A stretch of DNA of 64,000 bases from an uncultured Candidatus Melainabacteria bacterium (GCA_947570135.1 CANOTP010000001.1:248001-312000), one strand, 5' to 3'; counted from the stretch's first letter, positions 16,992 through 26,913 are shown. The notes: a model not told the origin generated them from the letters alone. Translations and numbers: made by a program.

Positions 16992-18059
16992 TTATCCTTG
17001 AATTAAACGTTTTAATTCGTTTGGTTTTGAAGATTTAGATAACGCATCTTCAATAGTAACCAAACCTTTTTTATATAACTCGGCAAGTGCAGCTTCAAGA
17101 GTCTGCATGCCTGCACCTGAGCTTGTTTGAATTGTAGAATAAATCTGTGCAGCTTTAGCTTCACGAATAAGGTTAGCTACAGCAGGAGTAACAACCATGA
17201 TTTCCTGAGCCATAACACGACCTTTTTTAGAACCGTCAGGTTGACGTTTTGAAAGAAGTGTTTGTGAAAATACAGCAACCAACGAGTTTGCAAGCTGTAC
17301 ACGGATTTGCTGTTGTTGACCTTCAGGGAAAACGTCGATGATACGGTCAATTGTTTGAGAAGCAGAAGATGTGTGCAGTGTTCCAAACACCAAGTGACCT
17401 GTTTCTGCGGCTGTTAGTGCTAACGAGATAGTTTCGTGGTCACGCATCTCACCTACCAGAATGATATCAGGGTCTTCACGGAGTGCGGATTTTAATGCGT
17501 TAGCAAAAGATCTTGTATCCATACCTAATTCTCTTTGGTGAATAATACTCATTTTAGATGTATGCACAAATTCGACAGGGTCTTCGATTGTCAGAATATG
17601 TTCGGCTCTTGTTCTGTTGATATAGTCAATCATAGCCGCAAGAGTTGTAGATTTACCTGAACCTGTAGGTCCTGTTACAAGAACAAGTCCGCGTGGTTTT
17701 TCTGCAATAGTTGTTACAATCGGCGGCATTCCGAGTTCTTCAAGCTGTGGAGCTGATGTTGCAATTGTACGGAAAGCTGCAGCATAAGAACCTTTATCTT
17801 TATAAAAGTTCACACGGAAACGGCCAACATTTTCGATACCGTAAGAAAAGTCAAGTTCCCATTCTTGTTCAAGGTGGCGTCTTTGTTCATTTGACATCAT
17901 AGGAAATAATAATGCTTCAACCTGTTCTGATGTCAGCGGATCGTAATCAAGTCTGATAAGTTTACCGTCGATACGTGCGATTGGCGGTAACTTACTTGAA
18001 ATATGTAAATCGGATCCTTTTTTATCAGACAATTCTTTTAATAAATCTTCTATAATCAT
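16992..18059 (-). CDS. pilT: Type IV pilus retraction ATPase PilT-like
   Basis: Hexameric secretion ATPase that depolymerises pili for retraction. 355 residues, standard PilT length. Walker A GPTGSGKST at residues 130-138, the Asp box region LTIEDPVEF, and the Walker B/AIRAREDPD-type stretch ALREDPDIILVGEMRD. The His box is near TGHLVFGTLHTSSA. AAGGGGC precedes the ATG. Preceded by an 83-residue gene on the same strand (20-nt gap), probably the same transcript. Consistent with the prepilins elsewhere in the window: retractile pili are likely. Confidence 0.92.
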   Translation of the reverse strand: MIIEDLLKELSDKKGSDLHISSKLPPIARIDGKLIRLDYDPLTSEQVEALLFPMMSNEQRRHLEQEWELDFSYGIENVGRFRVNFYKDKGSYAAAFRTIATSAPQLEELGMPPIVTTIAEKPRGLVLVTGPTGSGKSTTLAAMIDYINRTRAEHILTIEDPVEFVHTSKMSIIHQRELGMDTRSFANALKSALREDPDIILVGEMRDHETISLALTAAETGHLVFGTLHTSSASQTIDRIIDVFPEGQQQQIRVQLANSLVAVFSQTLLSKRQPDGSKKGRVMAQEIMVVTPAVANLIREAKAAQIYSTIQTSSGAGMQTLEAALAELYKKGLVTIEDALSKSSKPNELKRLIQG

Positions 18060-18079
18060 AACTTTACAAGCCCCTTTTC

Positions 18080-18331
18080 TTATTCTGAGTAATTCATAAT
18101 GGCATCATTTTCTTTAGATGCCATTTCGATAAGCAAATATGTCATATAAGCTCCCAAAGCAACTGCTTTAGGATCTAAATTAGTTTTATTTGCAGCTTCA
18201 ATAATTGCAGTATTAATTTCAGGATTTTCATCCTTTATATAATGAATCATTTTTTTTCGCCAGTTAGGCATATCTTCAAATATTTCACTGAAAGCCGTAG
18301 TTGCAATATCTTCTGAAATAACCGGTAACAT
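18080..18331 (-). CDS. Small hypothetical protein upstream of pilT
   Basis: 83 residues, acidic, probably helical, with no signal peptide or Cys. GAAGGG Shine-Dalgarno about 8 nt before the ATG. The stop is 20 nt upstream of pilT, so the two are probably co-transcribed. No family recognised; a pilT-associated role is only suggested by position. Confidence 0.65.
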   Translation of the reverse strand: MLPVISEDIATTAFSEIFEDMPNWRKKMIHYIKDENPEINTAIIEAANKTNLDPKAVALGAYMTYLLIEMASKENDAIMNYSE

Positions 18332-18427
18332 AATCTCTACCCTTCACTTAATATAACATTTAATATAATTAGTATACACCAAAATTAAGACCTTGTCTAT
18401 ATTTGACGAAAAATCATTTGTTTGAAG

Positions 18428-18439
18428 TATAATGATATT
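18428..18439 (+). promoter_or_regulatory. Leaderless promoter of recF
   Basis: TATAAT at 18428-18433 is followed by exactly 6 nt and then ATG 18440. TTGACG lies upstream at a rather long 19-bp spacing. No Shine-Dalgarno is present. Confidence 0.6.
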
Positions 18440-19540
18440 ATGAAACTTAAGTCGTTGGATTTGACAAATTATAGAAATTGTAAAGAGCTTTTACTTGAAT
18501 TTGATAAGTCAAAAATACTTATTATTGGGAAAAATGCTCAAGGCAAGACTAATATCCTGGAAAGTATTTATTTTTTGTCTTGTTTAAAATCTCCGCGGAC
18601 TTCTAATAATATTGAACTGATTAATTTTGAAAGTGAGTATTTCAAGCTTGAAGCAGATATTTTAAAATCTAATACCGATGTAAGTTTATATTATGCATAT
18701 AATAACGAAAAAAAACGCGAAGTTAAGGTTAATCACACAAAGTCGACAATAAAAGATTTTAAATCGGTTGTAAAAATAGTTCTTTTTTCAACAAATGATT
18801 TGCTTTTATTGAGAGGTGCACCGCAAGATAGGCGAGATTGGTTAGACAGTGCAATTTCGCAGATTTATCCTGCTTATGATGACAGGATGTCAAAATATGA
18901 AAAAATCAGGGTTCAGAAAAATAACTTTTTAAAAGAGTGCGCAAAAACGGGTAATATGAATGAAAATCTGCTTGATGTTTATAACGAGCAGTTATCAATT
19001 ACAGGCAGTAATATAATTTTTATCCGTCAAAAATATCTTAAAGAAATCGAAAAAACAGCAATAGAAAAACACAGAACGATAAGCGAAACCGAAAAACTTT
19101 CCATAAAATACGATTCCTCTGTCGGAGAGCATACTGAGATTGAAGATATTCAATACGCGTTTTTGGAACAACTTGAAGAGCGAAAGCAGGAAGAAATTCG
19201 TCGTTGCCAATCGTGTGTCGGACCGCACAGAGATGATGTTTTGTTTTATATAAATAACCTTGAGGCAACGAAATACGCATCCCAAGGTCAGCAAAGGACA
19301 ATTGTTTTGGCGCTTAAACTTTCAGAACTTGATATAATAACCGATAAAACGGGAGATGAGCCGATTTTACTGCTTGATGACGTTTTAGCCGAACTTGATG
19401 ATATCAGGCAAAATTACCTGCTAAAATCAATTGGTTCAAATACCCAAACAATCATAACATCTGTTGATACGATACTTTTTGAAGATGAATTTTTGAAAGA
19501 TGTCCAAATTTATAAAATAGACAACGGAAACATTGTATGA
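18440..19540 (+). CDS. recF: DNA replication and repair protein RecF
   Basis: SMC-like ATPase that helps load RecA at single-stranded gaps. 366 residues from ATG 18440, giving the canonical start MKLKSLDLTNYRNCKEL. The ATG at 18422 would sit upstream of the -10 hexamer. Walker A GKNAQGKTN at 30-38, SVGPHRDD-like signature region (SCVGPHRDDV), QGQQRTIVLALKLSE signature and Walker B ILLLDDVLAELDD. Complete. It is not beside dnaN or gyrB, its common neighbours. Confidence 0.92.
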   Translation: MKLKSLDLTNYRNCKELLLEFDKSKILIIGKNAQGKTNILESIYFLSCLKSPRTSNNIELINFESEYFKLEADILKSNTDVSLYYAYNNEKKREVKVNHTKSTIKDFKSVVKIVLFSTNDLLLLRGAPQDRRDWLDSAISQIYPAYDDRMSKYEKIRVQKNNFLKECAKTGNMNENLLDVYNEQLSITGSNIIFIRQKYLKEIEKTAIEKHRTISETEKLSIKYDSSVGEHTEIEDIQYAFLEQLEERKQEEIRRCQSCVGPHRDDVLFYINNLEATKYASQGQQRTIVLALKLSELDIITDKTGDEPILLLDDVLAELDDIRQNYLLKSIGSNTQTIITSVDTILFEDEFLKDVQIYKIDNGNIV

Positions 19541-19565
19541 TATTATATAAAAAAGGAGAAATAGT

Positions 19566-19671
19566 ATGAAAAGCAGACTATAGTTAGAATTTCGGGGGGG
19601 GGGGCTTTTCTCGCTCCTTAGTATTTACTCTGGCAGAAGGTGCTACGCACATAACTTCGCTACCAATTATT
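19566..19671 (+). promoter_or_regulatory. Poly-G leader of the second prepilin locus (G11, frameshifted, with duplicated FTLAE segment)
   Basis: GGAG precedes ATG 19566. As written the frame stops after five codons (MKSRL). Adding one A to the A4 run after the ATG, plus one G to the 11-G run (19594-19604), would open a frame without stops straight into the prepilin. The leader already contains a copy of the TTTACTCTGGCAGAAG segment that recurs at the true prepilin start, so it encodes FTLAE twice. The leader is homologous to the one at 7375. Confidence 0.6.
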
Positions 19672-20322
19672 GTGAGATTTGGTTTTACTCTGGCAGAAGT
19701 TCTTATCACTATCGGAATTATCGGGGTTGTTGCTGCAATGACTATTCCGAACTTAATGGCAAAAATTAGTGAAAAACGTTATCAGATATCTTACAGAAAA
19801 GCCTACAGCACAGTGAATCAGGCACTAAAATCTGCAATCGAAGACGGAGCTATTGGCAGTACAAAAGGCGGAGGATATAATCACGAAGGCGGCGCAAATA
19901 CAGGTAATAGTGCAATCGGTCAAAATTTTAAAGCTTTATCAGCTTATTTTAAGGGTGTAACTACTTGTTTTGATAATAATGCCGATAAATGTTGGGAGTG
20001 TCAAAATGGTGAGTCAGGTTTAGGCAACCTCCGCTGTATTGAATCTTCTTATGCTTTTATTGATGCTTCAGGTATTGCGTATTATCTTTATAATAATGAT
20101 GAGTGGCCTATTCTAGTTGATGTTAACGGGTTTTCGGGACCAAACAAGCTTGGTAAGGACCGTTATGTGTTGTTCTTTACAAACAGTATGACTAAAAAAT
20201 ATTATACTGATGATATAGACGTAATTTACCCTTGGAAAGATATTAAGGTGAAGCAACGCCGGTGTCCTTCAGGCGATTGTCCGAATACAAGCATGTTGTT
20301 CGGTAACGGTGGGGTAAATTAA
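19672..20322 (+). CDS. Type IV prepilin-like protein
   Basis: 216 residues if begun at GTG 19672, which has no ribosome-binding site; the natural start is probably the upstream leader ATG in another homopolymer state. Canonical prepilin N-terminus GFTLAEVLITIGIIGVVAAM: Gly before the cleavage point, Phe +1, Glu +5, hydrophobic helix. The C-terminal region carries four Cys in two pairs and the DVNGFSGPNKLGKDRYV motif shared by the prepilins in this window. Likely a major or minor pilin/pseudopilin. Convergent with the GlcD-like gene, with no clear terminator between them. Confidence 0.8.
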   Translation: MRFGFTLAEVLITIGIIGVVAAMTIPNLMAKISEKRYQISYRKAYSTVNQALKSAIEDGAIGSTKGGGYNHEGGANTGNSAIGQNFKALSAYFKGVTTCFDNNADKCWECQNGESGLGNLRCIESSYAFIDASGIAYYLYNNDEWPILVDVNGFSGPNKLGKDRYVLFFTNSMTKKYYTDDIDVIYPWKDIKVKQRRCPSGDCPNTSMLFGNGGVN

Positions 20323-20342
20323 AATGTTGATATTAACGCACC

Positions 20343-21728
20343 TTAAAAAATCTTATACGGGTTCAGGATATTATTCGGGTCAAAGATTTTCTTAATTTGA
20401 CGCATGTAATCAAGTGCTCCGCCTTCTACAACGTGTGGCAGGTAAGCTTTTTTCTCCAATCCGATGCCGTGCTCGCCCGAAATTGTTCCGCCTAAAGTTA
20501 CTGTAAGGTGATAAATTTCAGATTTGGCAATTTTGTAGTGTTTATATTCGTCTTTATTATTATAATCAATCGGGATTTGCGGGTGAATACTTCCATCTCC
20601 TACATGCCCGACCATACAGATATTAAGCTTGTGGCGGGTACAGATTTCCTGAATCCCTTTAACAAGTTTTGCAAGGTTTTCGCGTGGAACGATAACATCA
20701 TCTGTTGTCACGTTTGGGGCAAGCTTTGTACAAGCTGCCATTGAAAGCCTTCTGGCTGACCAAATATTATCTGCTTCGTTTTTGTTTGATGAAAACTGAA
20801 TTTTTGAGGCATTATTTTCTTTTAGAGTTTCACAAATTGTGCTGCGCTGATATTCAAGTGCCGATTTATACCCGTCAATTTCAATAATTAATGCGGATTC
20901 TTTGTCTGTTAGAAGCCCCGTCGGATAAAACTTTTCAACTGTTTGAATTGCATTTTTGTCCATAAAATCAATAGTTGCCGGGTGTACTTGCTTTTCAATG
21001 ATTTTGTTAACTGCAAGTACAGAATCTTCAACCGTATCAAAATAAGCCATAATAACTTGTGAGGCTTGAGGTTTTGTTAGAAGTTTTAATGTTGCTTCAA
21101 CAACGATTCCAAGAGTGCCCTCAGAACCGATAAAAAGACTGCCTAAGTTATATCCTGCGGCATTTTTAATAGTATTTGAACCCGTTCTGATAAGTCTGCC
21201 GTTAGCTGTGACAACAAGCATATCAATTATGTAATCCTTTGTTGCTCCGTATTTAAAACATCTTGCGCCTGCCGAGTTTTGTGCGATACTTCCGCCGATT
21301 GTCGATACTTTCAAGTTTGACGGGTCAGGCGGATAAAAAAGCCCGATTTTTTCAACTTCCCGCTGTAAATCTCCGACAATCACCCCGGGTTGAACTCGTG
21401 CAGTCATATTTTCAGGATTAATTTCAAGGATTTTGTTCATCTTGGAAAAATTTAATATAATTCCGCCATGGACAGGGGCGCATGCTCCAACCGTATTTGT
21501 GCCTGCTCCTCTGCAAATAACGGGTGTCATGTACTTGTTGGCTATTTTTACAATTTGTTGAACCTGTTCGATATTTTCCACAAAAACAACAGCATCAGGC
21601 AACTCAGTTTTAGCATACGGGTTGTTTGATGCATCAACCGAGTATACATAACGTTCTTCCGTATCTGTTAAGATATTTTCTTTAGGGAATGTTTTATTCA
21701 GTTCTTTTATTAAATTTCTAGTCAACAT
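20343..21728 (-). CDS. FAD-linked oxidase, GlcD/lactate dehydrogenase family
   Basis: 461 residues. N-terminal FAD-binding (PCMH) domain with VICRGAGTNTVGACAP, GGSIAQNSAGARCFKYG and YNLGSLFIGSEGTLGIV. The C-terminal FAD-oxidase domain contains GHVGDGSIHPQIPID and ends with GTISGEHGIGLEKK. This is the glycolate/D-lactate dehydrogenase GlcD-type layout: oxidation of a 2-hydroxyacid with an unknown acceptor. GlcE and GlcF partners are not nearby, so the substrate cannot be named. The ATG overlaps the end of the large coiled-coil gene by 11 nt, implying co-translation. Confidence 0.88.
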   Translation of the reverse strand: MLTRNLIKELNKTFPKENILTDTEERYVYSVDASNNPYAKTELPDAVVFVENIEQVQQIVKIANKYMTPVICRGAGTNTVGACAPVHGGIILNFSKMNKILEINPENMTARVQPGVIVGDLQREVEKIGLFYPPDPSNLKVSTIGGSIAQNSAGARCFKYGATKDYIIDMLVVTANGRLIRTGSNTIKNAAGYNLGSLFIGSEGTLGIVVEATLKLLTKPQASQVIMAYFDTVEDSVLAVNKIIEKQVHPATIDFMDKNAIQTVEKFYPTGLLTDKESALIIEIDGYKSALEYQRSTICETLKENNASKIQFSSNKNEADNIWSARRLSMAACTKLAPNVTTDDVIVPRENLAKLVKGIQEICTRHKLNICMVGHVGDGSIHPQIPIDYNNKDEYKHYKIAKSEIYHLTVTLGGTISGEHGIGLEKKAYLPHVVEGGALDYMRQIKKIFDPNNILNPYKIF

Positions 21729-24700
21729 ACGATGCTAATTTCTCGATATTTGTGCTTAATTTCAAAAGTTGTTTGTCTATTTTATCGATTTTTCTTGTAA
21801 CTTTTGAATCGTCTATGTCTTCAACCGCTGAAAGAATTTTATCCAAAGACATTTCAAGTCTGTCAATTCTTTCCTGCTGTTGTTCAAATCGTTCTTCCAT
21901 ATTACAAAGCTTATTGATTTGTTTTTCAAAGAACGCTAATCTTTCCTGCTGCTCATCAAATTTTTCTTCAATTGAGTTAAGAATACTTGTGTGCTGTGGG
22001 ATAACGGATTTTAAACTTTCAAGCGACAGTTTTACATCAACTATTTCATCTGAATTTGTTGAAATTTTATTCATTCTCTCGCTTGTTGAGTCAATCCATT
22101 CTCCGATATAAATCAGAGCCTGACGCATAACTTTATCGGAGTTATTTGAGCGTTCGATAAGTTTTGTTACTCTGTCAACTTTTGTTGATAATTGGTCATT
22201 GATTATTCTGCCGATTGAATCCGATACGTTTTCTTCTTTTGAAATAGTACTTTGAAGGTCTTCAACGGTTGTTCCTATACGATTAATATTATCAAGTATA
22301 AACGTTAACTGTTCGGAATCCTGGTCTGAGTTTTGAAGCTCGTTTAACGCTATTCTTAATTTTGCCAAATCGGATTCAATATCCTGCATTGAGTATGTGT
22401 AATCCGTATCGGTATTGGTTATTTGTTTTAACTGTTCGGTTACTTCGACAAGATTTTTGTTAATTTCGTCGGTTTTTTCTTCGACAAAATCTTTAATGTC
22501 TTCGGTTTCTTCAATGAAAGACACTTGTTCAAAAATGGTTACAACAGCAGCCATAATTGACTCTTTCATATCTTTAAGTGATTTTTGAATCTCTTGTGAG
22601 TTGTTTGAATTGATATTGTTAACTTCTGTGCTTAATTCATCAAGACATTTTTTGAAAGTTGCGGTGTTATTGTTGTTATCAAGCTTATCGAGGTTATCTT
22701 TTTGTTCTAAGATAAGTGCTTTAACATCTTCCAAGGCAAATTGAGTTTCAGAATCATCGTAATTTGCCAGGATATCTATCTTGTGGTTTAAAACTTCAAG
22801 CATAGATGTGATTTTGGCATCAGACTCGGATAACTTTTTGTTTTCGTTATCGTTTTCCTGAGAATTAAGTTTTTCTTCAATTGAGTCAAGTGTGAATCTG
22901 ATATCTTCAAAATCAGCAGAATTATCAGTAGCAGCTAAGATATCAATTTTTTCATTGATAAGGTTAAGCATTGACTGAATTTGGCTGTTTGATTCGATAA
23001 ACCCGCTTACATCTGTTTGACCTAAATCAGAGATTACCTGTTTTATATCTTCAACCCATTCGGTATTATCAGATAGCGCCAGAACATCGATTTTGCTGTT
23101 TATTTGATTAAGCATTGAGCGAATATCATCACCTGCTATGTAGTTTTTAACCTCTTCAAGCCAAGTGTTGTCAACAGAACCTGAATTTTGTTGAAGTTTT
23201 TTGATATCATCCTGCAAAAGCTCAAGTGCTTTTACTATATCAAAGCTGTCTGAATCTTCTTCAAGAATCTCAAATTCTTCCGTATTTTCAGACGGTACGG
23301 AACCAAGTTTTTCTTTTATGGCACTTAAAACTTCTTCCAGTTCAGGGTTTTGTTCTGATAAATCTCCTAAAAGTGTTGAAAACTTTTCAAAATCTTCTTT
23401 TATTTCAACCAATTTTGAATTTTCAAACTCTTTTTCATAATCATTGGTTCCGAAATCTTCATCAGAAGAATTTTGAGACATTTTTTGTTTCAGGTTTTCA
23501 ATGGCGCTAAGGATTTGCTCGCTGTTATCGTAAACCGAGAGAATAGATTTTATATCTTCTCTTTGGTTTGCAAATTGTTCTGAGATATTTGTATTAATAT
23601 CTGTTGCTATTTTTTCAAAAAGTTCCTGTTGTTCTTTTCTAAAACCATTTACCTGGGCGGCAAATTCTCTGAATTCCTTCATCTCAGATACATCAATCGG
23701 GGTGATTGTTGAAATTGAACTTTCAAGTTCTGATTTTAACGAATCAATTTTTATCAAAACAGCGTCAATATCAGAGAGTACAAAATCTCTCAAATTCATT
23801 TCATTTGTGCTTATTTCATTAGATATTTTAATATAAATTTCATCAAGTTTTTCTAAAGTCGAATTGTCTAAAATGACTTCGTTTGCAGTGTTTCGAATAT
23901 TTTCAAGAGGTTCTGACACTTGTCTAAAACTTGATTGAACTATATTAGATAACATATTTGATAAAAGTTCTTTAATCGGATTAAGTTCTTTTATCAGAAT
24001 TTCATTTCTTTCATTAATGTTATTTATAATATCTGTATTTACAAGTTCAAGTTCCTGTTTAAAGTCTATCAATTTGTTATCGGCAACGGTTAGTCTTTCG
24101 TACATATCAATGTTGCCGCTGTTTGAATGGCGTAGTTCTTTAATAAGTTCAAGAAGTAATGCCGTTTTTTCTTCAATAAGCTCTGAATTATAAACAAATC
24201 CTTGATTTATTTGTTTTTCTATATCAGTACTTATTTCTTCAAGTTTTTCCGAGATAAATTCTGAGATATTACCTTCATTCGAGCCCTTGCTAAAGTTTAA
24301 TGAATCAAATGAAGTTCCAAGAGTTTTAACTTGATTTTTTATCTCAGAAAGCTCGGAAATAGACTCATCCGGCATTTCAGCAGTTGATAAGTTTTCAAGT
24401 TTTTCAATTATTTTAGGCAAAGCTGACTCATTTACGGATTTCAAATTTGCAAGGTTTTCTTCCAAATCCGCTAATTTTGAAGTTATTTGAGCATTAGCTT
24501 CAGTATTATCAAGAGCGGTTTTTAGTTCTAATATATATGCTTCGATTTTTGAGAGAAGTCTGTTGTTTGTTGTATCAATATCTTCAATTTTAGATTTTTT
24601 TGTTTCAAGAATTTCTTTAATTTCAGCTATCGAGGTATCTATTGTTGCGGTACCTGTTTTCAAAGCTTCAAGGTTCAGTGCAAGATTTTCGATAAAAGAT

Positions 24701-26529
24701 TTTAAATCCTGAGTGAAACGGTCAAATTCTTCAACTGTTACAATATTTGATGCTGATTGTTGAAGTTCCGAAAGCGCAACTATTATTGAATCATTGTGCA
24801 TTTCTGTAGTGTTAATGAAGTCGTTTTTCAAGTCTTCAATCATTGAATAGACTTCGGAAACTGTACGATTTACTTTTTTAGCATCAGTATTTTTTGAAAG
24901 TTCTTCCAAATCCGTTGCAATTTTTTTAGATGTTGAAAGAATTTCTATAATATCTTTTTGGTTTGCTTTTTGCGGGAATTGTGAAAGAATCTCTTCAGAT
25001 TTTTCTTTAATTTTTGAATCAACAAGCCAGTTTTCTATTGTTGAAGTTTTATCGTAAAGTTGTTCAAATTCTTCATCAAAGTTAAGATTATCAATCATTT
25101 CTTCGATTTCATCGGATTTTGCTTCAAGCTTTTCAATATCGGATTTATTGGCAACTTCTTGAAGATTTTCAACTAAACTTAACTGGTTATTGTTAAGCGT
25201 TTCCATGTCTTGATGTGTCGGAAGTTTATCAAGCTTGTCCGCTAAAATATCAGTTTTTTCGATTAATGTTTCAACAGCGTTTTCTAAAACTCTGTCGATG
25301 TCTTCTTTTTGCGGAAGTTCAGCCAATATTTTTGAGATGTGGTTTTTGATATCATAACTTTGATTTTCAAATGAAATATCATCAATTGCATTTAATACTT
25401 TTGTTGTAATTACTTCATTTATGTCCGATGCAATATTTTTTATAACTGAAAGTTCGTTGGTAATAGTGTTAACTCGGGTATCAATTTCTGCAAGATTTTC
25501 TGATGAATCAAGTTTACTTATATCTTGAGAAAGACTTTCAAATTGTTTAAACAGATTTTGCAATGCATCTTCAAACATTCTTGTGTCAGGTTGAGCGTCG
25601 ATGTTTTTTGTAACATCTGCAAGTGTTTGCTTTATCTCATCTGTTTTAGAAATAAGAGCTTCTGTTTCTGCTGCAATTTTTGTAAATAATTCTTTTGTTA
25701 CCGCTTCGTCAAGCTTACAGTTCATAATGCTTGCGGCAGTTTCCAACCCCTTAATGTCAGCTTTATCTGCAAGCATTGTAAGTTTTTCTGATATTTCTTC
25801 AGATTTTTGTATAATTGAATCAATAACGCCTTGAGTAAGTTTTAAGCTTTCGTTTGTAGCAACATTTGACAGAATTTTTTCAAGGTTCTCATCACGCTTA
25901 TCTATTGTTGTTAAATAATTTACTATTTCGCTTGTTGCTTTGTACATGATGTCAACTTGTTCGCTGATTTTAGCGTTAGCGTCTGTCTGGTCAAGTTTTA
26001 TCATGTTTGACAGGATTGATTTTAAATCCGTATTAACACTGTCAATTGCGCTTTTGTAGCTGTGGTTCAGGTTTTCAAAATCGTTTCTTAAAAGCGTAAT
26101 TGTTCTTAAAATATCTTCTTTATCGGATTTATCTGTGCTGATATCGGCAAGACGGGATTCAATTCCGCTAAGGATAGCTTTTTGCTGACGGGATTCTGAG
26201 TAGAAATTATTAAGGTTTGCAGAGAAAATTTCAAAGAGTTCTTTAATTTCTTTGTTTTTGACATGCTCATCCTGAACTTTAAACATGGCGCTTAAGGCTT
26301 TTTCGATTTCCGTGAATCTTGCTTGGGTTGTTGAATACTTGTCATCAAGGTTTTTGGCAAGTTCTCCCAGGCAGGCTTTTAAAAGCTCTGCGGATGCGGA
26401 GTATCTTCCCATAGTGTCAATTTTGCTGCTTATTTCTGCCAACAGGTTATCAAAACTTTGTGAGTTTGAACTGTTAGCTCTTTTCATCTCCCTTAGTAAT
26501 TCAACGATTAATTCTAATTCCTGAGCCAT
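21718..26529 (-). CDS. Giant coiled-coil protein, 1603 residues
   Basis: Almost the whole length is acidic, Ser/Asn/Lys/Glu/Ile/Leu-rich helix with heptad-like spacing, and repeated short units of the type LEEI...KIDxL/ILS. No Pro/Gly-rich globular domain, signal peptide or clear membrane segment is visible. AAGGA precedes the ATG. Translation is coupled to the GlcD-like gene by an 11-nt overlap. Size and composition suggest a cytoskeletal, scaffold or tether role, but no family is recognised and no function can be assigned. The open frames on the opposite strand are artefacts of its composition. Confidence 0.85.
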   Translation of the reverse strand: MAQELELIVELLREMKRANSSNSQSFDNLLAEISSKIDTMGRYSASAELLKACLGELAKNLDDKYSTTQARFTEIEKALSAMFKVQDEHVKNKEIKELFEIFSANLNNFYSESRQQKAILSGIESRLADISTDKSDKEDILRTITLLRNDFENLNHSYKSAIDSVNTDLKSILSNMIKLDQTDANAKISEQVDIMYKATSEIVNYLTTIDKRDENLEKILSNVATNESLKLTQGVIDSIIQKSEEISEKLTMLADKADIKGLETAASIMNCKLDEAVTKELFTKIAAETEALISKTDEIKQTLADVTKNIDAQPDTRMFEDALQNLFKQFESLSQDISKLDSSENLAEIDTRVNTITNELSVIKNIASDINEVITTKVLNAIDDISFENQSYDIKNHISKILAELPQKEDIDRVLENAVETLIEKTDILADKLDKLPTHQDMETLNNNQLSLVENLQEVANKSDIEKLEAKSDEIEEMIDNLNFDEEFEQLYDKTSTIENWLVDSKIKEKSEEILSQFPQKANQKDIIEILSTSKKIATDLEELSKNTDAKKVNRTVSEVYSMIEDLKNDFINTTEMHNDSIIVALSELQQSASNIVTVEEFDRFTQDLKSFIENLALNLEALKTGTATIDTSIAEIKEILETKKSKIEDIDTTNNRLLSKIEAYILELKTALDNTEANAQITSKLADLEENLANLKSVNESALPKIIEKLENLSTAEMPDESISELSEIKNQVKTLGTSFDSLNFSKGSNEGNISEFISEKLEEISTDIEKQINQGFVYNSELIEEKTALLLELIKELRHSNSGNIDMYERLTVADNKLIDFKQELELVNTDIINNINERNEILIKELNPIKELLSNMLSNIVQSSFRQVSEPLENIRNTANEVILDNSTLEKLDEIYIKISNEISTNEMNLRDFVLSDIDAVLIKIDSLKSELESSISTITPIDVSEMKEFREFAAQVNGFRKEQQELFEKIATDINTNISEQFANQREDIKSILSVYDNSEQILSAIENLKQKMSQNSSDEDFGTNDYEKEFENSKLVEIKEDFEKFSTLLGDLSEQNPELEEVLSAIKEKLGSVPSENTEEFEILEEDSDSFDIVKALELLQDDIKKLQQNSGSVDNTWLEEVKNYIAGDDIRSMLNQINSKIDVLALSDNTEWVEDIKQVISDLGQTDVSGFIESNSQIQSMLNLINEKIDILAATDNSADFEDIRFTLDSIEEKLNSQENDNENKKLSESDAKITSMLEVLNHKIDILANYDDSETQFALEDVKALILEQKDNLDKLDNNNNTATFKKCLDELSTEVNNINSNNSQEIQKSLKDMKESIMAAVVTIFEQVSFIEETEDIKDFVEEKTDEINKNLVEVTEQLKQITNTDTDYTYSMQDIESDLAKLRIALNELQNSDQDSEQLTFILDNINRIGTTVEDLQSTISKEENVSDSIGRIINDQLSTKVDRVTKLIERSNNSDKVMRQALIYIGEWIDSTSERMNKISTNSDEIVDVKLSLESLKSVIPQHTSILNSIEEKFDEQQERLAFFEKQINKLCNMEERFEQQQERIDRLEMSLDKILSAVEDIDDSKVTRKIDKIDKQLLKLSTNIEKLASYVD

Positions 26530-26693
26530 TTTCTTTGTCCTTAAAATCTATCCCTACATTTTAATTTTAGCAGGCTTAAAATTTTTAGTAAATTTAATTA
26601 AGCAGTTTTATTACAAATGTTAAGATTAACTGCTAAAAAAAAGTTATTGGTGATAGAATGTTGTTATATTATTAATTCGGAATGAGGGATAGA

Positions 26694-26906
26694 ATGAGCA
26701 ATATAGTTATAGACGAATCCAGATGTAAGGCTTGCTATTTATGTATAAAAGAGTGTCCTAAAAAGCTTATAAAAGTGAGTGAGAGGACAAATAATCTAGG
26801 GAATAATGTTGTTGAATTTTGTGATCCTGACCATGAATGTTTGGGGTGTGCAATGTGTGCGACGCGTTGTCCTGATTTAGCTATCACAGAAGTTTATAGA
26901 GGATAA
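26694..26906 (+). CDS. korD: 2[4Fe-4S] ferredoxin subunit of a 2-oxoacid:ferredoxin oxidoreductase
   Basis: 70 residues from ATG 26694; GAGGG lies 6 nt upstream, and the ATG at 26682 is further from any site. Two CxxCxxCxxxCP clusters (CKACYLCIKECP and CLGCAMCATRCP) bind two 4Fe-4S centres that pass electrons to free ferredoxin. First gene of a four-gene operon with alpha, beta and gamma subunits; only 7 nt separate it from the next start. Kor versus Vor naming is provisional. Confidence 0.85.
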   Translation: MSNIVIDESRCKACYLCIKECPKKLIKVSERTNNLGNNVVEFCDPDHECLGCAMCATRCPDLAITEVYRG

Positions 26907-26913
26907 ATATATT

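Noticed and set aside
21752-26524. Open plus-strand frames antisense to the giant coiled-coil gene
   Set aside because: They are Ser/Leu-rich mirror frames produced by the repetitive helical coding sequence, without ribosome-binding sites or recognisable domains.
26606-26643. Inverted repeat AGCAGTT...AACTGCT upstream of the ferredoxin gene as an operator
   Set aside because: Seven-base arms separated by about 20 A/T-rich bases; could be chance, and no regulator is linked to it.
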